Origin: BRHc4a sp049323755
GTDB taxonomy: Bacteria; Bacillota; Desulfotomaculia; Desulfotomaculales; Desulfocucumaceae
Assembly: GCA_049323755.1 (NCBI GenBank)
Contig: JBMOPE010000002.1
Location: forward strand, 38,189-102,188
DNA length: 64,000 bases
Direction of reading: 5' to 3'
Shown here: positions 18,039 through 24,432 of the stretch, one piece after another
How positions within the stretch are numbered: position 1 is the first letter of the stretch
How the letters are laid out: every line of letters begins with the position of its first letter
Position numbers and translations under genes: made by a program
Notes under the pieces: generated by a model
The model's input: the letters and a program-made list of their open reading frames with translations, nothing else
The model's database searches: none
What the model was told of the DNA's origin: nothing

Positions 18039-18183
18039 CAAAATCCCACTTTTCTCATGCTGCTTGCCACAAAGAAGCCATACAGCCTCAGCAGCGTAGG
18101 TGAGTCTGGTTTGGCCGGATAATTGAGCAGCTAGAAATATATCACTATGCTATAGGCTCGGCCGGCTTATTCTTTTATATGTT

Positions 18184-18212
18184 AACCTGCTTGGCTGAAA
18201 GCAGGTTTTTTC
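18184..18212 (+). terminator. Terminator in the speH-M50 gap
   Basis: AACCTGC, a 10-base loop, GCAGGTT and a T run. The 145 bases before it (18039-18183) contain several G/C-rich complementary blocks (GGCCGG and CGGCCGGC) but match no riboswitch I know. Confidence 0.7.
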
Positions 18213-18263
18213 ATGTTTTGTGGGGAAATCTGTACCATAATTTATTGGGCAAGGTGTGATTAA

Positions 18264-18941
18264 GTGCGTAAAGGCAGATTCAGTTTTTATGGATTTTTGT
18301 TGCTGGCATGGCTGGTATTCCATGTTCCTTATATAAATGTGCCATTCAAGTGGTATGAAACCTTTTTTCATGAAATAAGTCACGGCATAGCGGCTTTGAT
18401 GACCGGCGGGAGAATAATCAGCCTGGAGTTGAATTTTAACGGGTCCGGGGCAGTGCTATATGCAGGGTCCAAATTTCCGGGAATAGTGGCTTTTTCAGGA
18501 TATGCCGGGGCCTTTTTCTGGGGAGCGGTTATTTATTTGCTGGCATCATACACTAAAAAATTCTCCACAGTCCTGGCGGCTGTCTTCTCGGCAGCCGTTG
18601 TAGTATCAGGAATACTGTGGGTCCGCGATATAGAATCGGCAATTGTTGCTGTATCTATTTTTATGATTCTTTTGGCTCTCAGCCGGGCCGGTGGAATTAC
18701 ACCGTCTCATTATGGCCTCCGTTTTATAGGATCTTATGTAATTGTGTCAGCCATGTACTCGCCGGTTTTTTTATTTTTCCTGCATGGAAGAGGATCAGAT
18801 GCTGAGAAACTTCGGGATTATACAGCAATCCCTGAGTTTGTCTGGATTTTTGCCTGGCTGTCAGGAGGTATTCTGACACTTTGGCTTATTTATAAGATTG
18901 TGGACAGTCAGCCACAGGGGGCTGAACTAAAAAGTATCTAG
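18264..18941 (+). CDS. M50-like membrane metalloprotease
   Basis: 225 aa, six or so membrane helices. Zinc-binding motif HEISH near residue 38 in the context WYETFFHEISHGIAALMTGG, typical of the Peptidase_M50B group. The second-metal-ligand motif of site-2 proteases is not obvious, so catalysis is likely but unproven. GTG start with AAGGTG upstream. The gene stands alone downstream of speH. Confidence 0.75.
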   Translation: MRKGRFSFYGFLLLAWLVFHVPYINVPFKWYETFFHEISHGIAALMTGGRIISLELNFNGSGAVLYAGSKFPGIVAFSGYAGAFFWGAVIYLLASYTKKFSTVLAAVFSAAVVVSGILWVRDIESAIVAVSIFMILLALSRAGGITPSHYGLRFIGSYVIVSAMYSPVFLFFLHGRGSDAEKLRDYTAIPEFVWIFAWLSGGILTLWLIYKIVDSQPQGAELKSI

Positions 18942-19035
18942 GCCGACCCCCTTTTTTTGTTGAATATATTACCAATTCCCAATTATATAAATTATTCTGT
19001 GGTAAAAAAATGTGACACCAACATTTTGGCACAAA

Positions 19036-19089
19036 AATAAGCCCCCGGAAAATATCTGCTTACGAGGGCATTACCTTTCCTATATAATT
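19036..19089 (-). other. Conserved hairpin element, copy A, next to the NQNG cluster
   Basis: AATAAGCCCCCGG...TACGAGGGCATTACC...ATAATT, pairing GCCCCCG (19041-19047) with CGAGGGC (19063-19069), one mismatch. A close copy is at 20221. It lies 39 bases beyond the last gene of the cluster. Confidence 0.6.
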
Positions 19090-19127
19090 CTTAAATATCA
19101 CAAAAGAAGGCCGGAAATGGAGAAAAC

Positions 19128-19379
19128 TCAGGGGAGAATGTTAGATTTGTTGGCCGCACCGTTCTGGTTGACATTCTTGCACCATACGCCGCACTTCGAA
19201 GCCGCCCCTGCCATAGCTGCGGCCAGAATTGCCATGAATTCCGGTGTAAGAGCCGATTTGCCGTGGCCGCCCGGCGGGTTGTATCCCGATGACTTTGCAA
19301 GGTCTTTTACCTCCGTAAGGAGATTGTTTAACTGATCCTGGAATTCGCAGTGGACATAGTATTTAAGCTTATCCGCCAT
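19128..19379 (-). CDS. Small NQNG-motif protein, 83 aa
   Basis: Not a recognised family. 83 aa: an N-terminal amphipathic helix (QDQLNNLLTEVKDLAKS), a Gly/Pro stretch, a hydrophobic Ala/Met-rich helix (PEFMAILAAAMAGAAS), two cysteines (SKCGVWCK), and the terminal motif NVNQNGAANKSNI. The motif recurs in the three next genes. ATG start with GGGGGTGG upstream. It lies downstream of the 53-aa paralogue in the same direction. The Q-x-G-x-x-N pattern is shared by curlin repeats and RHIM-type amyloid motifs, but a relation is unproven. Confidence 0.6.
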   Translation of the reverse strand: MADKLKYYVHCEFQDQLNNLLTEVKDLAKSSGYNPPGGHGKSALTPEFMAILAAAMAGAASKCGVWCKNVNQNGAANKSNILP

Positions 19380-19405
19380 AAAACCACCCCCTGGTAATAG
19401 ATTTC

Positions 19406-19432
19406 GCAGCCCTGCTTTTTACGCAGGGCTGC
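19406..19432 (-). terminator. Perfect hairpin between two NQNG genes
   Basis: GCAGCCCTGC and GCAGGGCTGC form a 10-base stem with a 7-base loop. It lacks a clear T run on the minus strand, so it may be an RNA-stability or attenuator structure rather than a simple terminator. A related hairpin is at 20288. Confidence 0.6.
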
Positions 19433-19445
19433 CCGTATTTAACTC

Positions 19446-19607
19446 TTAATCATCTTCAATTTTTACATTATTCTGGTTGCCTGCTCCGTTCTGGTTTACA
19501 TTTTTGCATTTTGCCTTGCATTTTTCGTCGTCCTTTTTCTTGCAGTCCTTAATGTGATGCTTGATCAACTCCACAAGTTCACCCAGATCCCTAAGGTCTT
19601 CTGCCAT
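19446..19607 (-). CDS. Small NQNG-motif protein, 53 aa
   Basis: 53 aa, read directly from the minus strand: starts MAEDLRDLGELVELIKHH, continues through a Lys/Asp/Cys segment (DCKKKDDEKCKAKCK), then NVNQNGAGNQNNVKI and an acidic end. ATG at 19607 with GGAGG eight bases upstream; TAA at 19446. The N-terminal helix is nearly the same as that of the 70-aa protein at 20317 (MAEEVKELGELVDML), so they are paralogues. The upstream region also shares a promoter-like block with that gene. Function unknown. Confidence 0.7.
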   Translation of the reverse strand: MAEDLRDLGELVELIKHHIKDCKKKDDEKCKAKCKNVNQNGAGNQNNVKIEDD

Positions 19608-19659
19608 TAATGAACCCTCCTTATTTTTTTAGTCTGTTTTACGAGTTCTTGCAACTCTT

Positions 19660-19707
19660 CTATATACTATTCTGGAATATAAATGTTGTTACACCATAAA
19701 TTGACAT
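19660..19707 (-). promoter_or_regulatory. Shared promoter-like block upstream of the 53-aa gene
   Basis: 23 identical bases (19660-19682) plus TTGTTACACCA recur at 20580-20627, each 50-60 bases before a small NQNG gene. On the minus strand AATAGTATA (19663-19671), with an AC about 16 bases upstream, resembles the mother-cell SigK pattern AC-N16-CATAnnnTA with one mismatch. A sporulation promoter is an inference. Confidence 0.5.
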
Positions 19708-19712
19708 TAGTT

Positions 19713-20105
19713 TTACATTTCTGGTTCTGTGTCACTTTCACGGAGGTCTTCTTCACAGGCAACTCTGGCAGTATTGTGTACACCATTTTGGTTGCAGTTA
19801 TAGATGAGCAGTACCAGTCGTATGCCGAGATCGTGCAGCTCTATTTCCTTTGCCGTAGAGATGTTCAAAAGGAAATCAGACAGCATTTCCGGCGTCATAT
19901 CCCTCAGCAGTACATTCCCGTCTGCGCCCCGGGTAAAGTACTGGCTCACATCCTCATGAAAGGTGTTGGCGGCTCCGTTCTGGTTTATGTTATAGATCCA
20001 CAAAACGATAGTCTTCAGGTCTGCCTTATGTGTCCCGATATAGGTGTTTTCAAGTTTTCTTTCTCCTTTTAGGGGAGTTAGTATAAAATTTTCTTTGTTG
20101 TCCAT
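19713..20105 (-). CDS. NQNG-motif protein with two copies, 130 aa
   Basis: 130 aa, not a recognised family. It carries the motif twice in the same setting: IYNINQNGAANTF near residue 37 and IYNCNQNGVHNTA near 102, each preceded by a hydrophobic strand (KTIVLWIYN, IRLVLLIYN). Between them is DMTPEMLSDFLLNISTAKEIELHDLG. This looks like an internal duplication of a ~60-residue unit. No signal peptide. ATG start with GGAGG upstream. It lies between the 70-aa and 53-aa genes, all on the minus strand. Confidence 0.65.
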   Translation of the reverse strand: MDNKENFILTPLKGERKLENTYIGTHKADLKTIVLWIYNINQNGAANTFHEDVSQYFTRGADGNVLLRDMTPEMLSDFLLNISTAKEIELHDLGIRLVLLIYNCNQNGVHNTARVACEEDLRESDTEPEM

Positions 20106-20220
20106 ACAAATTATACCTCCATATAAAAAGTGAGAGTATAATGCATTTTATGATAATAGCAGCAGTAGTGTGATAATTTGGTAATATATTTTATGGAATT
20201 GGCCGGAGGTATATGGGCAA

Positions 20221-20274
20221 ATATAAGCCCTCGAATATTACCTGAATACGAGGGCATTTCCTATTGCATAATTT
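20221..20274 (-). other. Conserved hairpin element, copy B
   Basis: ATAAGCCCTCG...ATACGAGGGCATTTCC...ATAATT, pairing GCCCTCG (20227-20233) with CGAGGGC (20249-20255) perfectly. It is a close copy of the element at 19036. It sits between the 70-aa gene and the 130-aa gene. Confidence 0.6.
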
Positions 20275-20287
20275 TCATATGTTAAAA

Positions 20288-20310
20288 CAGCCCTACTTTG
20301 AGCAGGGCTG
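20288..20310 (-). terminator. Terminator after the 70-aa NQNG gene
   Basis: CAGCCCT...AGGGCTG stem with TTTT following on the minus strand. It lies seven bases past the stop codon. Confidence 0.7.
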
Positions 20311-20316
20311 CTCTTT

Positions 20317-20529
20317 TTATGCATCGCCCGTTGAAACATTTACATTATTCTTGTTGTTCGAACCGTTCTGGTTTACACACTTACAGTGGCATTTTAAATC
20401 GTCGTCTTTTTTATCCTTTTTCTTATCGTCTTTCTTGTCGTCTTTGTGGTCCCATTTTTTCTTGTCGTCCTTCCAAGATTTCGTCAGCATGTCTACAAGT
20501 TCACCAAGTTCCTTAACTTCTTCCGCCAT
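20317..20529 (-). CDS. Small NQNG-motif protein, 70 aa
   Basis: About 70 aa: helix MAEEVKELGELVDMLTKSW, a strongly charged Lys/Asp stretch (WDHKDDKKDDKKKDKKDDD), a cysteine pair (LKCHCK) and the motif CVNQNGSNNKNNVNV at the C-terminus. Two ATGs are adjacent; the second (20529) has the better GGAGG spacing and matches the 53-aa paralogue. It is the first gene of the minus-strand cluster and has the shared promoter-like block upstream. Function unknown. Confidence 0.68.
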   Translation of the reverse strand: MAEEVKELGELVDMLTKSWKDDKKKWDHKDDKKDDKKKDKKDDDLKCHCKCVNQNGSNNKNNVNVSTGDA

Positions 20530-20579
20530 CATGAACCCTCCTCATTTTGTTTTCTTTTATTTACCAGTTTATAGGCCTG

Positions 20580-20627
20580 CTATATACTATTCTGGAATAT
20601 AAGCGTTGTTACACCAATTTATGACAA
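20580..20627 (-). promoter_or_regulatory. Shared promoter-like block upstream of the 70-aa gene
   Basis: Second copy of the block at 19660, with the same CTATATACTATTCTGG core and TTGTTACACCA. Between the copies only a few bases differ, while flanking sequence does not match, which points to a functional element. Confidence 0.5.
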
Positions 20628-20637
20628 TAATATTCGG

Positions 20638-20738
20638 GTTGTGAACCCTGGACTTTGGGCCAAGTCCCAACAGTGGGTTCATGACAGTTGGCTTAGAAAC
20701 AAAAAGTGAGCCAGGTTTTTTCCTGGCTCACTTTTGAC
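20638..20738 (+). ncRNA. Candidate structured RNA ending in a strong hairpin
   Basis: TGAACCC (20643) pairs with GGGTTCA; inside it TGGACTT and AAGTCCCA pair around TGGGCC. A 14-base perfect stem AAAAGTGAGCCAGG/CCTGGCTCACTTTT with a T6 loop follows at 20701-20735. No coding sequence fits, and no gene on either strand obviously needs this terminator. It could be a small RNA or an insertion-sequence remnant. 20739-20913 holds nothing else that I recognise. Confidence 0.4.
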
Positions 20739-20913
20739 CTATATTAATATCGCATGTGCTGCCAATTGCCGGGCAGTTTCCCCTGTTGCTTTCATGCAAT
20801 CAGCTTAAGTTATCCGAATTTATTGCAATTATAACGTGGAATTGAATACTGTTGATTTTATATTGGGACCATATGTATAGTTCGTTACAGGAAATTAAAG
20901 AAAGGGGAAAGTT

Positions 20914-21360
20914 ATGGAGGCAATAATCTTTATTGGTATACAGGCAACCGGTAAAAGTACTTTTTACAAAGAAAACTTTTTTAAAACCCACATAAGAATA
21001 AACCTGGATATGTTAAAAACCAGGCACAGGGAAAATATAATTCTGGAAGCCTGTATTAAAGCCAGGCAGCCCTTTGTTGTGGATAACACAAATCCTTCTG
21101 CGGGTGATAGGAAAAAGTATATTGAAATATCTAAAGGCGCCGGATTCAAGGTTTTAGGCTACTATTTCCAGTCAGGGATTAATGAGGCAATATTAAGAAA
21201 TGAGCAGAGAGAAGGTAAGGAGCACATACCCATACCGGGAATCAGGAGCGCCTATGCCAGGCTGCAGGAGCCCGGCATAGGCGAGGGCTTTGATTTTCTG
21301 TACTCTGTATGTATTAATGAAAAAAATGAATTTATAGTTAAGGAGCTTGAGCCAGGCTAG
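20914..21360 (+). CDS. P-loop kinase (AAA_33/polynucleotide-kinase-like)
   Basis: 148 aa. Walker A GIQATGKSTF at residues 8-17, then RINLDML (the substrate-binding 'S/N-x-D' strand) near 31 and VVDNTNPSAGDRKKYIE near 55, which matches the DNTN motif of T4 polynucleotide-kinase-type and related P-loop kinases. A lid arginine segment (RNEQREGKEHIPIPGI) follows. The phosphorylated substrate (nucleic acid 5' end or small molecule) is unknown. ATG start with AAAGGGG upstream. It is divergent from its neighbours. Confidence 0.8.
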   Translation: MEAIIFIGIQATGKSTFYKENFFKTHIRINLDMLKTRHRENIILEACIKARQPFVVDNTNPSAGDRKKYIEISKGAGFKVLGYYFQSGINEAILRNEQREGKEHIPIPGIRSAYARLQEPGIGEGFDFLYSVCINEKNEFIVKELEPG

Positions 21361-21363
21361 CCG

Positions 21364-21504
21364 TCAATATTCTTCTTTTAAGTCAATCCTTGCCTCCTGC
21401 CGGGACTTTTTAATATTCTTCTTTATGTTATTGTCATGAATTCTGGTTCTGGGATTTATGTTCCAGGACCTACGGACTTTTATTTTACTTTTTTTACCTT
21501 TCAT
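21364..21504 (-). CDS. Small basic protein, 46 aa
   Basis: 46 aa, read from the minus strand: MKGKKSKIKVRRSWNINP at the start, TRIHDN in the middle and an alternating basic/acidic end. Rich in Lys and Arg. The R(R/K)(S/F)W.INP.TR pattern resembles a small basic protein often seen in Firmicutes; function unknown. ATG at 21504, AAAGGA upstream, TGA at 21364. It lies between a kinase gene on the other strand and the MocR gene. Confidence 0.65.
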   Translation of the reverse strand: MKGKKSKIKVRRSWNINPRTRIHDNNIKKNIKKSRQEARIDLKEEY

Positions 21505-21539
21505 ATGGAATTCCTTTCAATTATTTACTAGACTTTTCA

Positions 21540-23054
21540 TCATACAATGGGAGGGCCTGTTACTGTTGTTCTGAGTATTTCCCTCCCGGACTTCTTTGCA
21601 GCGGAAAGGGCCTTGCCCAGTCTTTTTATTCCCTCGGCAATAACAGCTTCATTGTGTGTGGCAAAACACAAACGGAATTCTGTGCCCGGAGGCGCTGCTG
21701 CATAAAAAGCGTCTCCGGGTACAAATGACACTCCGGCTTTTGCCGCCTCATGAAGGAGTTTGCTGACTTTTACAGGTTCTCTGGGCCTGCACCAAATATA
21801 ATAGCCTCCATCCGGAATATTAAAATCAACATTATCTCCGCAGAAGCGCCTGAGCGCCCTCACCATGGCATCACGGCGCTTTTTATATTCCCTGCGAAGC
21901 AGGGTAAGGTGTTCGCCCAGATAACCTTCATCAAGGTATTTGTAGGTTAGCCACTGGGTAATGTTGTTTGAGCTCAGGTCTATATACTGCTTGTCAAAGG
22001 CTATTCTTTTTATTAGCTGTGGCGGAGCAGCTATGTAGCCCACCTTTAGCCCGGGAATAAGAATTTTTGAAAAGGTGCCCAGGTAGACAACCCCGCCATA
22101 ATTGTCCAGTGCCTTCAGTGATGAAGGGGGTACCTCACCGTAGTACAGATTTCCATATGGGTCGTCCTCAATAATCACTAACCGGTGCCTGGCCGCCAAA
22201 TTCAGCAGATCCTGTCTTTCTTTCAGCTGAATAACATTTCCCGAGGGGTTTTGATAGGTGGGCATTATGTATAGTAATTTAGGTCTGTAACGGATTATGT
22301 AATCCTCCAGGGATGATAGAAAATGGCTGCCGGATGTATCTATCCCCAGTATTTTGGCGCCTGCTGACTGAAAGGCCTGGATGGCCCCCAAAAAGGTTGG
22401 TGACTCTGTTACCACGTAGTCTCCAGGCTCCAGAAGGGCTTTGCTTAACAGGTACAGACCCTGCTGTGATCCTGAAACCACCATTATTTCTTCTTTTTTT
22501 GATATAATGCCACTTTCATTTAGCATTTTTGCAATAGAGTTTTGAAGCGGGTAGTAGCCCTCGGTGGAGATATAGCCAAAATCGGCTTTATCAAGGGATT
22601 CAATATGGGTCCTGAATAGATCCGCCAGAATTTCCACGGGGTAGAATTCCGGGTCGGGCATTCCCGTGGCAAAGGAAATTGTGTCGGCAGAATAGCCCAC
22701 CGAAACCATTTCTCTCAGCACCTCGGAGGCATATGACTGGCTGTGGGATTTAAATAGCTGTTTCCAGGGTATCTCCTTTTGCTTTGCGTCAGCGGGCTGG
22801 TCAGAGACATATGTTCCGCTTCCCACCCTTGTTCTTACCAGCCCCTGCTGTTCAAGCAGCCGGTAAGTATTGATGGCGGTGGTTCTGCTCACCTTGAAAA
22901 GTGTGGCAAGGTCCCTTTCAGGGGGAAGCTTTGTCCCCGGAGGAAATTCGTTATTGGTAATTTTTTCGGAGATTATTATCGCAATCTGATGATACAGGGA
23001 ATTGCTTTTTGAAATATCCAATCTAATATTGGCAAAATATTTGGCTATGTCCAT
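21540..23054 (-). CDS. MocR-type regulator (GntR HTH fused to aminotransferase)
   Basis: About 504 aa with the ATG at 23054; the longer in-frame extension would overlap the divergent promoter. N-terminal GntR winged helix ~1-75 (YHQIAIIISEKI...PPGTKLPPERDLATLFKVSRTTA), then a class I aminotransferase fold ~110-490. PLP lysine in GTFSKILIPGLKVGY, with EDDPYGNLYY and MPTYQNPSGN also present. MocR proteins sense PLP or an amino-acid adduct and regulate a divergent neighbour, here the aminotransferase at 23175. Some have true transaminase activity. Confidence 0.9.
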   Translation of the reverse strand: MDIAKYFANIRLDISKSNSLYHQIAIIISEKITNNEFPPGTKLPPERDLATLFKVSRTTAINTYRLLEQQGLVRTRVGSGTYVSDQPADAKQKEIPWKQLFKSHSQSYASEVLREMVSVGYSADTISFATGMPDPEFYPVEILADLFRTHIESLDKADFGYISTEGYYPLQNSIAKMLNESGIISKKEEIMVVSGSQQGLYLLSKALLEPGDYVVTESPTFLGAIQAFQSAGAKILGIDTSGSHFLSSLEDYIIRYRPKLLYIMPTYQNPSGNVIQLKERQDLLNLAARHRLVIIEDDPYGNLYYGEVPPSSLKALDNYGGVVYLGTFSKILIPGLKVGYIAAPPQLIKRIAFDKQYIDLSSNNITQWLTYKYLDEGYLGEHLTLLRREYKKRRDAMVRALRRFCGDNVDFNIPDGGYYIWCRPREPVKVSKLLHEAAKAGVSFVPGDAFYAAAPPGTEFRLCFATHNEAVIAEGIKRLGKALSAAKKSGREILRTTVTGPPIV

Positions 23055-23174
23055 TTCTTTTAGCACCTTCTTAATGACCAATTGTTGTTTTATAATATTT
23101 AATTGGATATTTACAATGTTTTTCCTGCCGGTTATTCTTTGATCTAAATAATTAGTTCCGGGGGTGTTATTACT

Positions 23175-24362
23175 ATGAATTTTAGATTTGCTGATCGTAT
23201 CAATAACATAAAGGCTTCCGAGATTCGTGAAATACTTAAAGTTACCGAGCAGCCCCACATAATATCCTTTGCCGGAGGGCTGCCCGCGCCGGAGCTGTTT
23301 CCGGTGGAGGAGATAAAGCTTGTTTCCCTTAAAGTGCTGGAGGAAGAGGGAAGACAGGCCCTGCAGTATACCACAACAGAGGGATTTAAGCCATTGAGAG
23401 AAAAAATTGCCGGCAGGATGAATGAAAAATTCGGCACAGCCCTTGGCTGTGAAAACATACTTATAACCAGCGGGTCCCAGCAGGGTCTGGATTTTTCAGG
23501 GAAAATTTTTCTGAATGAAGATGATGTTGTATTATGTGAGAGCCCAACATACCTTGGGGCAATTAACGCCTTTAACGTCTATGGGCCGAGGTTCATAGAA
23601 GTTCCCACCGATGATGACGGCATGATTGTCGGGGAGCTGGAGAAAATTATTAAAGAAACCGGCAGGGTTAAAATGGTGTATGTAATACCGGATTTTCAGA
23701 ATCCGACGGGAAGAACCTGGTCCCAAGAGCGCCGCTTAAGGTTCATGGAAATAATAAGCCGCTATGATATACCGGTTATTGAAGATAACCCCTATGGGGA
23801 GCTGGGGTTTAACGGTAAAAGCAATAAATCGCTGAAGGCTTTGGACACCAGGGGGCAGGTCATATTTCTCGGAACCTTTTCAAAAACCTTTTGCCCGGGA
23901 TACAGGATTGGCTGGGTGGCGGCAGATGAGAAAATACTTGAAAAATATGTATTGATAAAGCAGAGTGCCGATTTGCAGTCCTCTACCATAAGCCAGAGAG
24001 AGGTTGCAAAGTACATGGAGATGTTTGAGCTGGACAGTCATGTGGAAGAAATAAAAAAGGTTTATAAAAAGAGGAGGGATGTAGTAATAAGCGCCATGGA
24101 AAAAGAGTTTCCCGCTAATCTAAAGTTTACCCGCCCGGAAGGGGGGCTCTTTACCTGGGTGGAACTACCCCCTGACGTCAATGCAAGAGATGTTCTGGCC
24201 AAAAGCCTTGAGAAAAATGTGGCCTTCGTGCCGGGAGGCCCGTTTTATCCAAACGGGGGCCATGAGAATACCTTTAGATTGAATTACTCAAATATGCCAG
24301 AAGATAAGCTGGTGGAAGGGATCAGGCGTCTTGGCGGGATTCTGGCAGACTATATTGTTTAA
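23175..24362 (+). CDS. PLP-dependent aminotransferase (LysN/2-aminoadipate-like)
   Basis: 395 aa, fold type I. PLP lysine in GTFSKTFCPGYRIGW near residue 237, the substrate-arginine region FRLNYSN near the end, and YVIPDFQNPTGRTW near 175. The closest general class is the LysN/alpha-aminoadipate or aromatic/branched-chain group. It is likely to deaminate amino acids to 2-oxo acids feeding the ferredoxin oxidoreductase at 31-33.7 kb. Divergent from the MocR gene, which shares its fold and probably controls it. Confidence 0.9.
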   Translation: MNFRFADRINNIKASEIREILKVTEQPHIISFAGGLPAPELFPVEEIKLVSLKVLEEEGRQALQYTTTEGFKPLREKIAGRMNEKFGTALGCENILITSGSQQGLDFSGKIFLNEDDVVLCESPTYLGAINAFNVYGPRFIEVPTDDDGMIVGELEKIIKETGRVKMVYVIPDFQNPTGRTWSQERRLRFMEIISRYDIPVIEDNPYGELGFNGKSNKSLKALDTRGQVIFLGTFSKTFCPGYRIGWVAADEKILEKYVLIKQSADLQSSTISQREVAKYMEMFELDSHVEEIKKVYKKRRDVVISAMEKEFPANLKFTRPEGGLFTWVELPPDVNARDVLAKSLEKNVAFVPGGPFYPNGGHENTFRLNYSNMPEDKLVEGIRRLGGILADYIV

Positions 24363-24363
24363 A

Positions 24364-24416
24364 TATAAACCCCTTTCCAGGCATGAACTTCAAGCCCGGT
24401 CAGGGGTTTATGTTTA
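24364..24416. terminator. Bidirectional terminator between convergent genes
   Basis: ATAAACCCC and GGGGTTTAT pair around a loop of about 30 bases. It lies between the aminotransferase and the acyl-CoA dehydrogenase stops. Confidence 0.55.
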
Positions 24417-24432
24417 TAGTGATTTAAAAAGG

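Noticed and set aside
18039..18183. c-di-GMP (GEMM) riboswitch
   Set aside because: A few short matches only; the conserved tetraloop and receptor pairing are not there.
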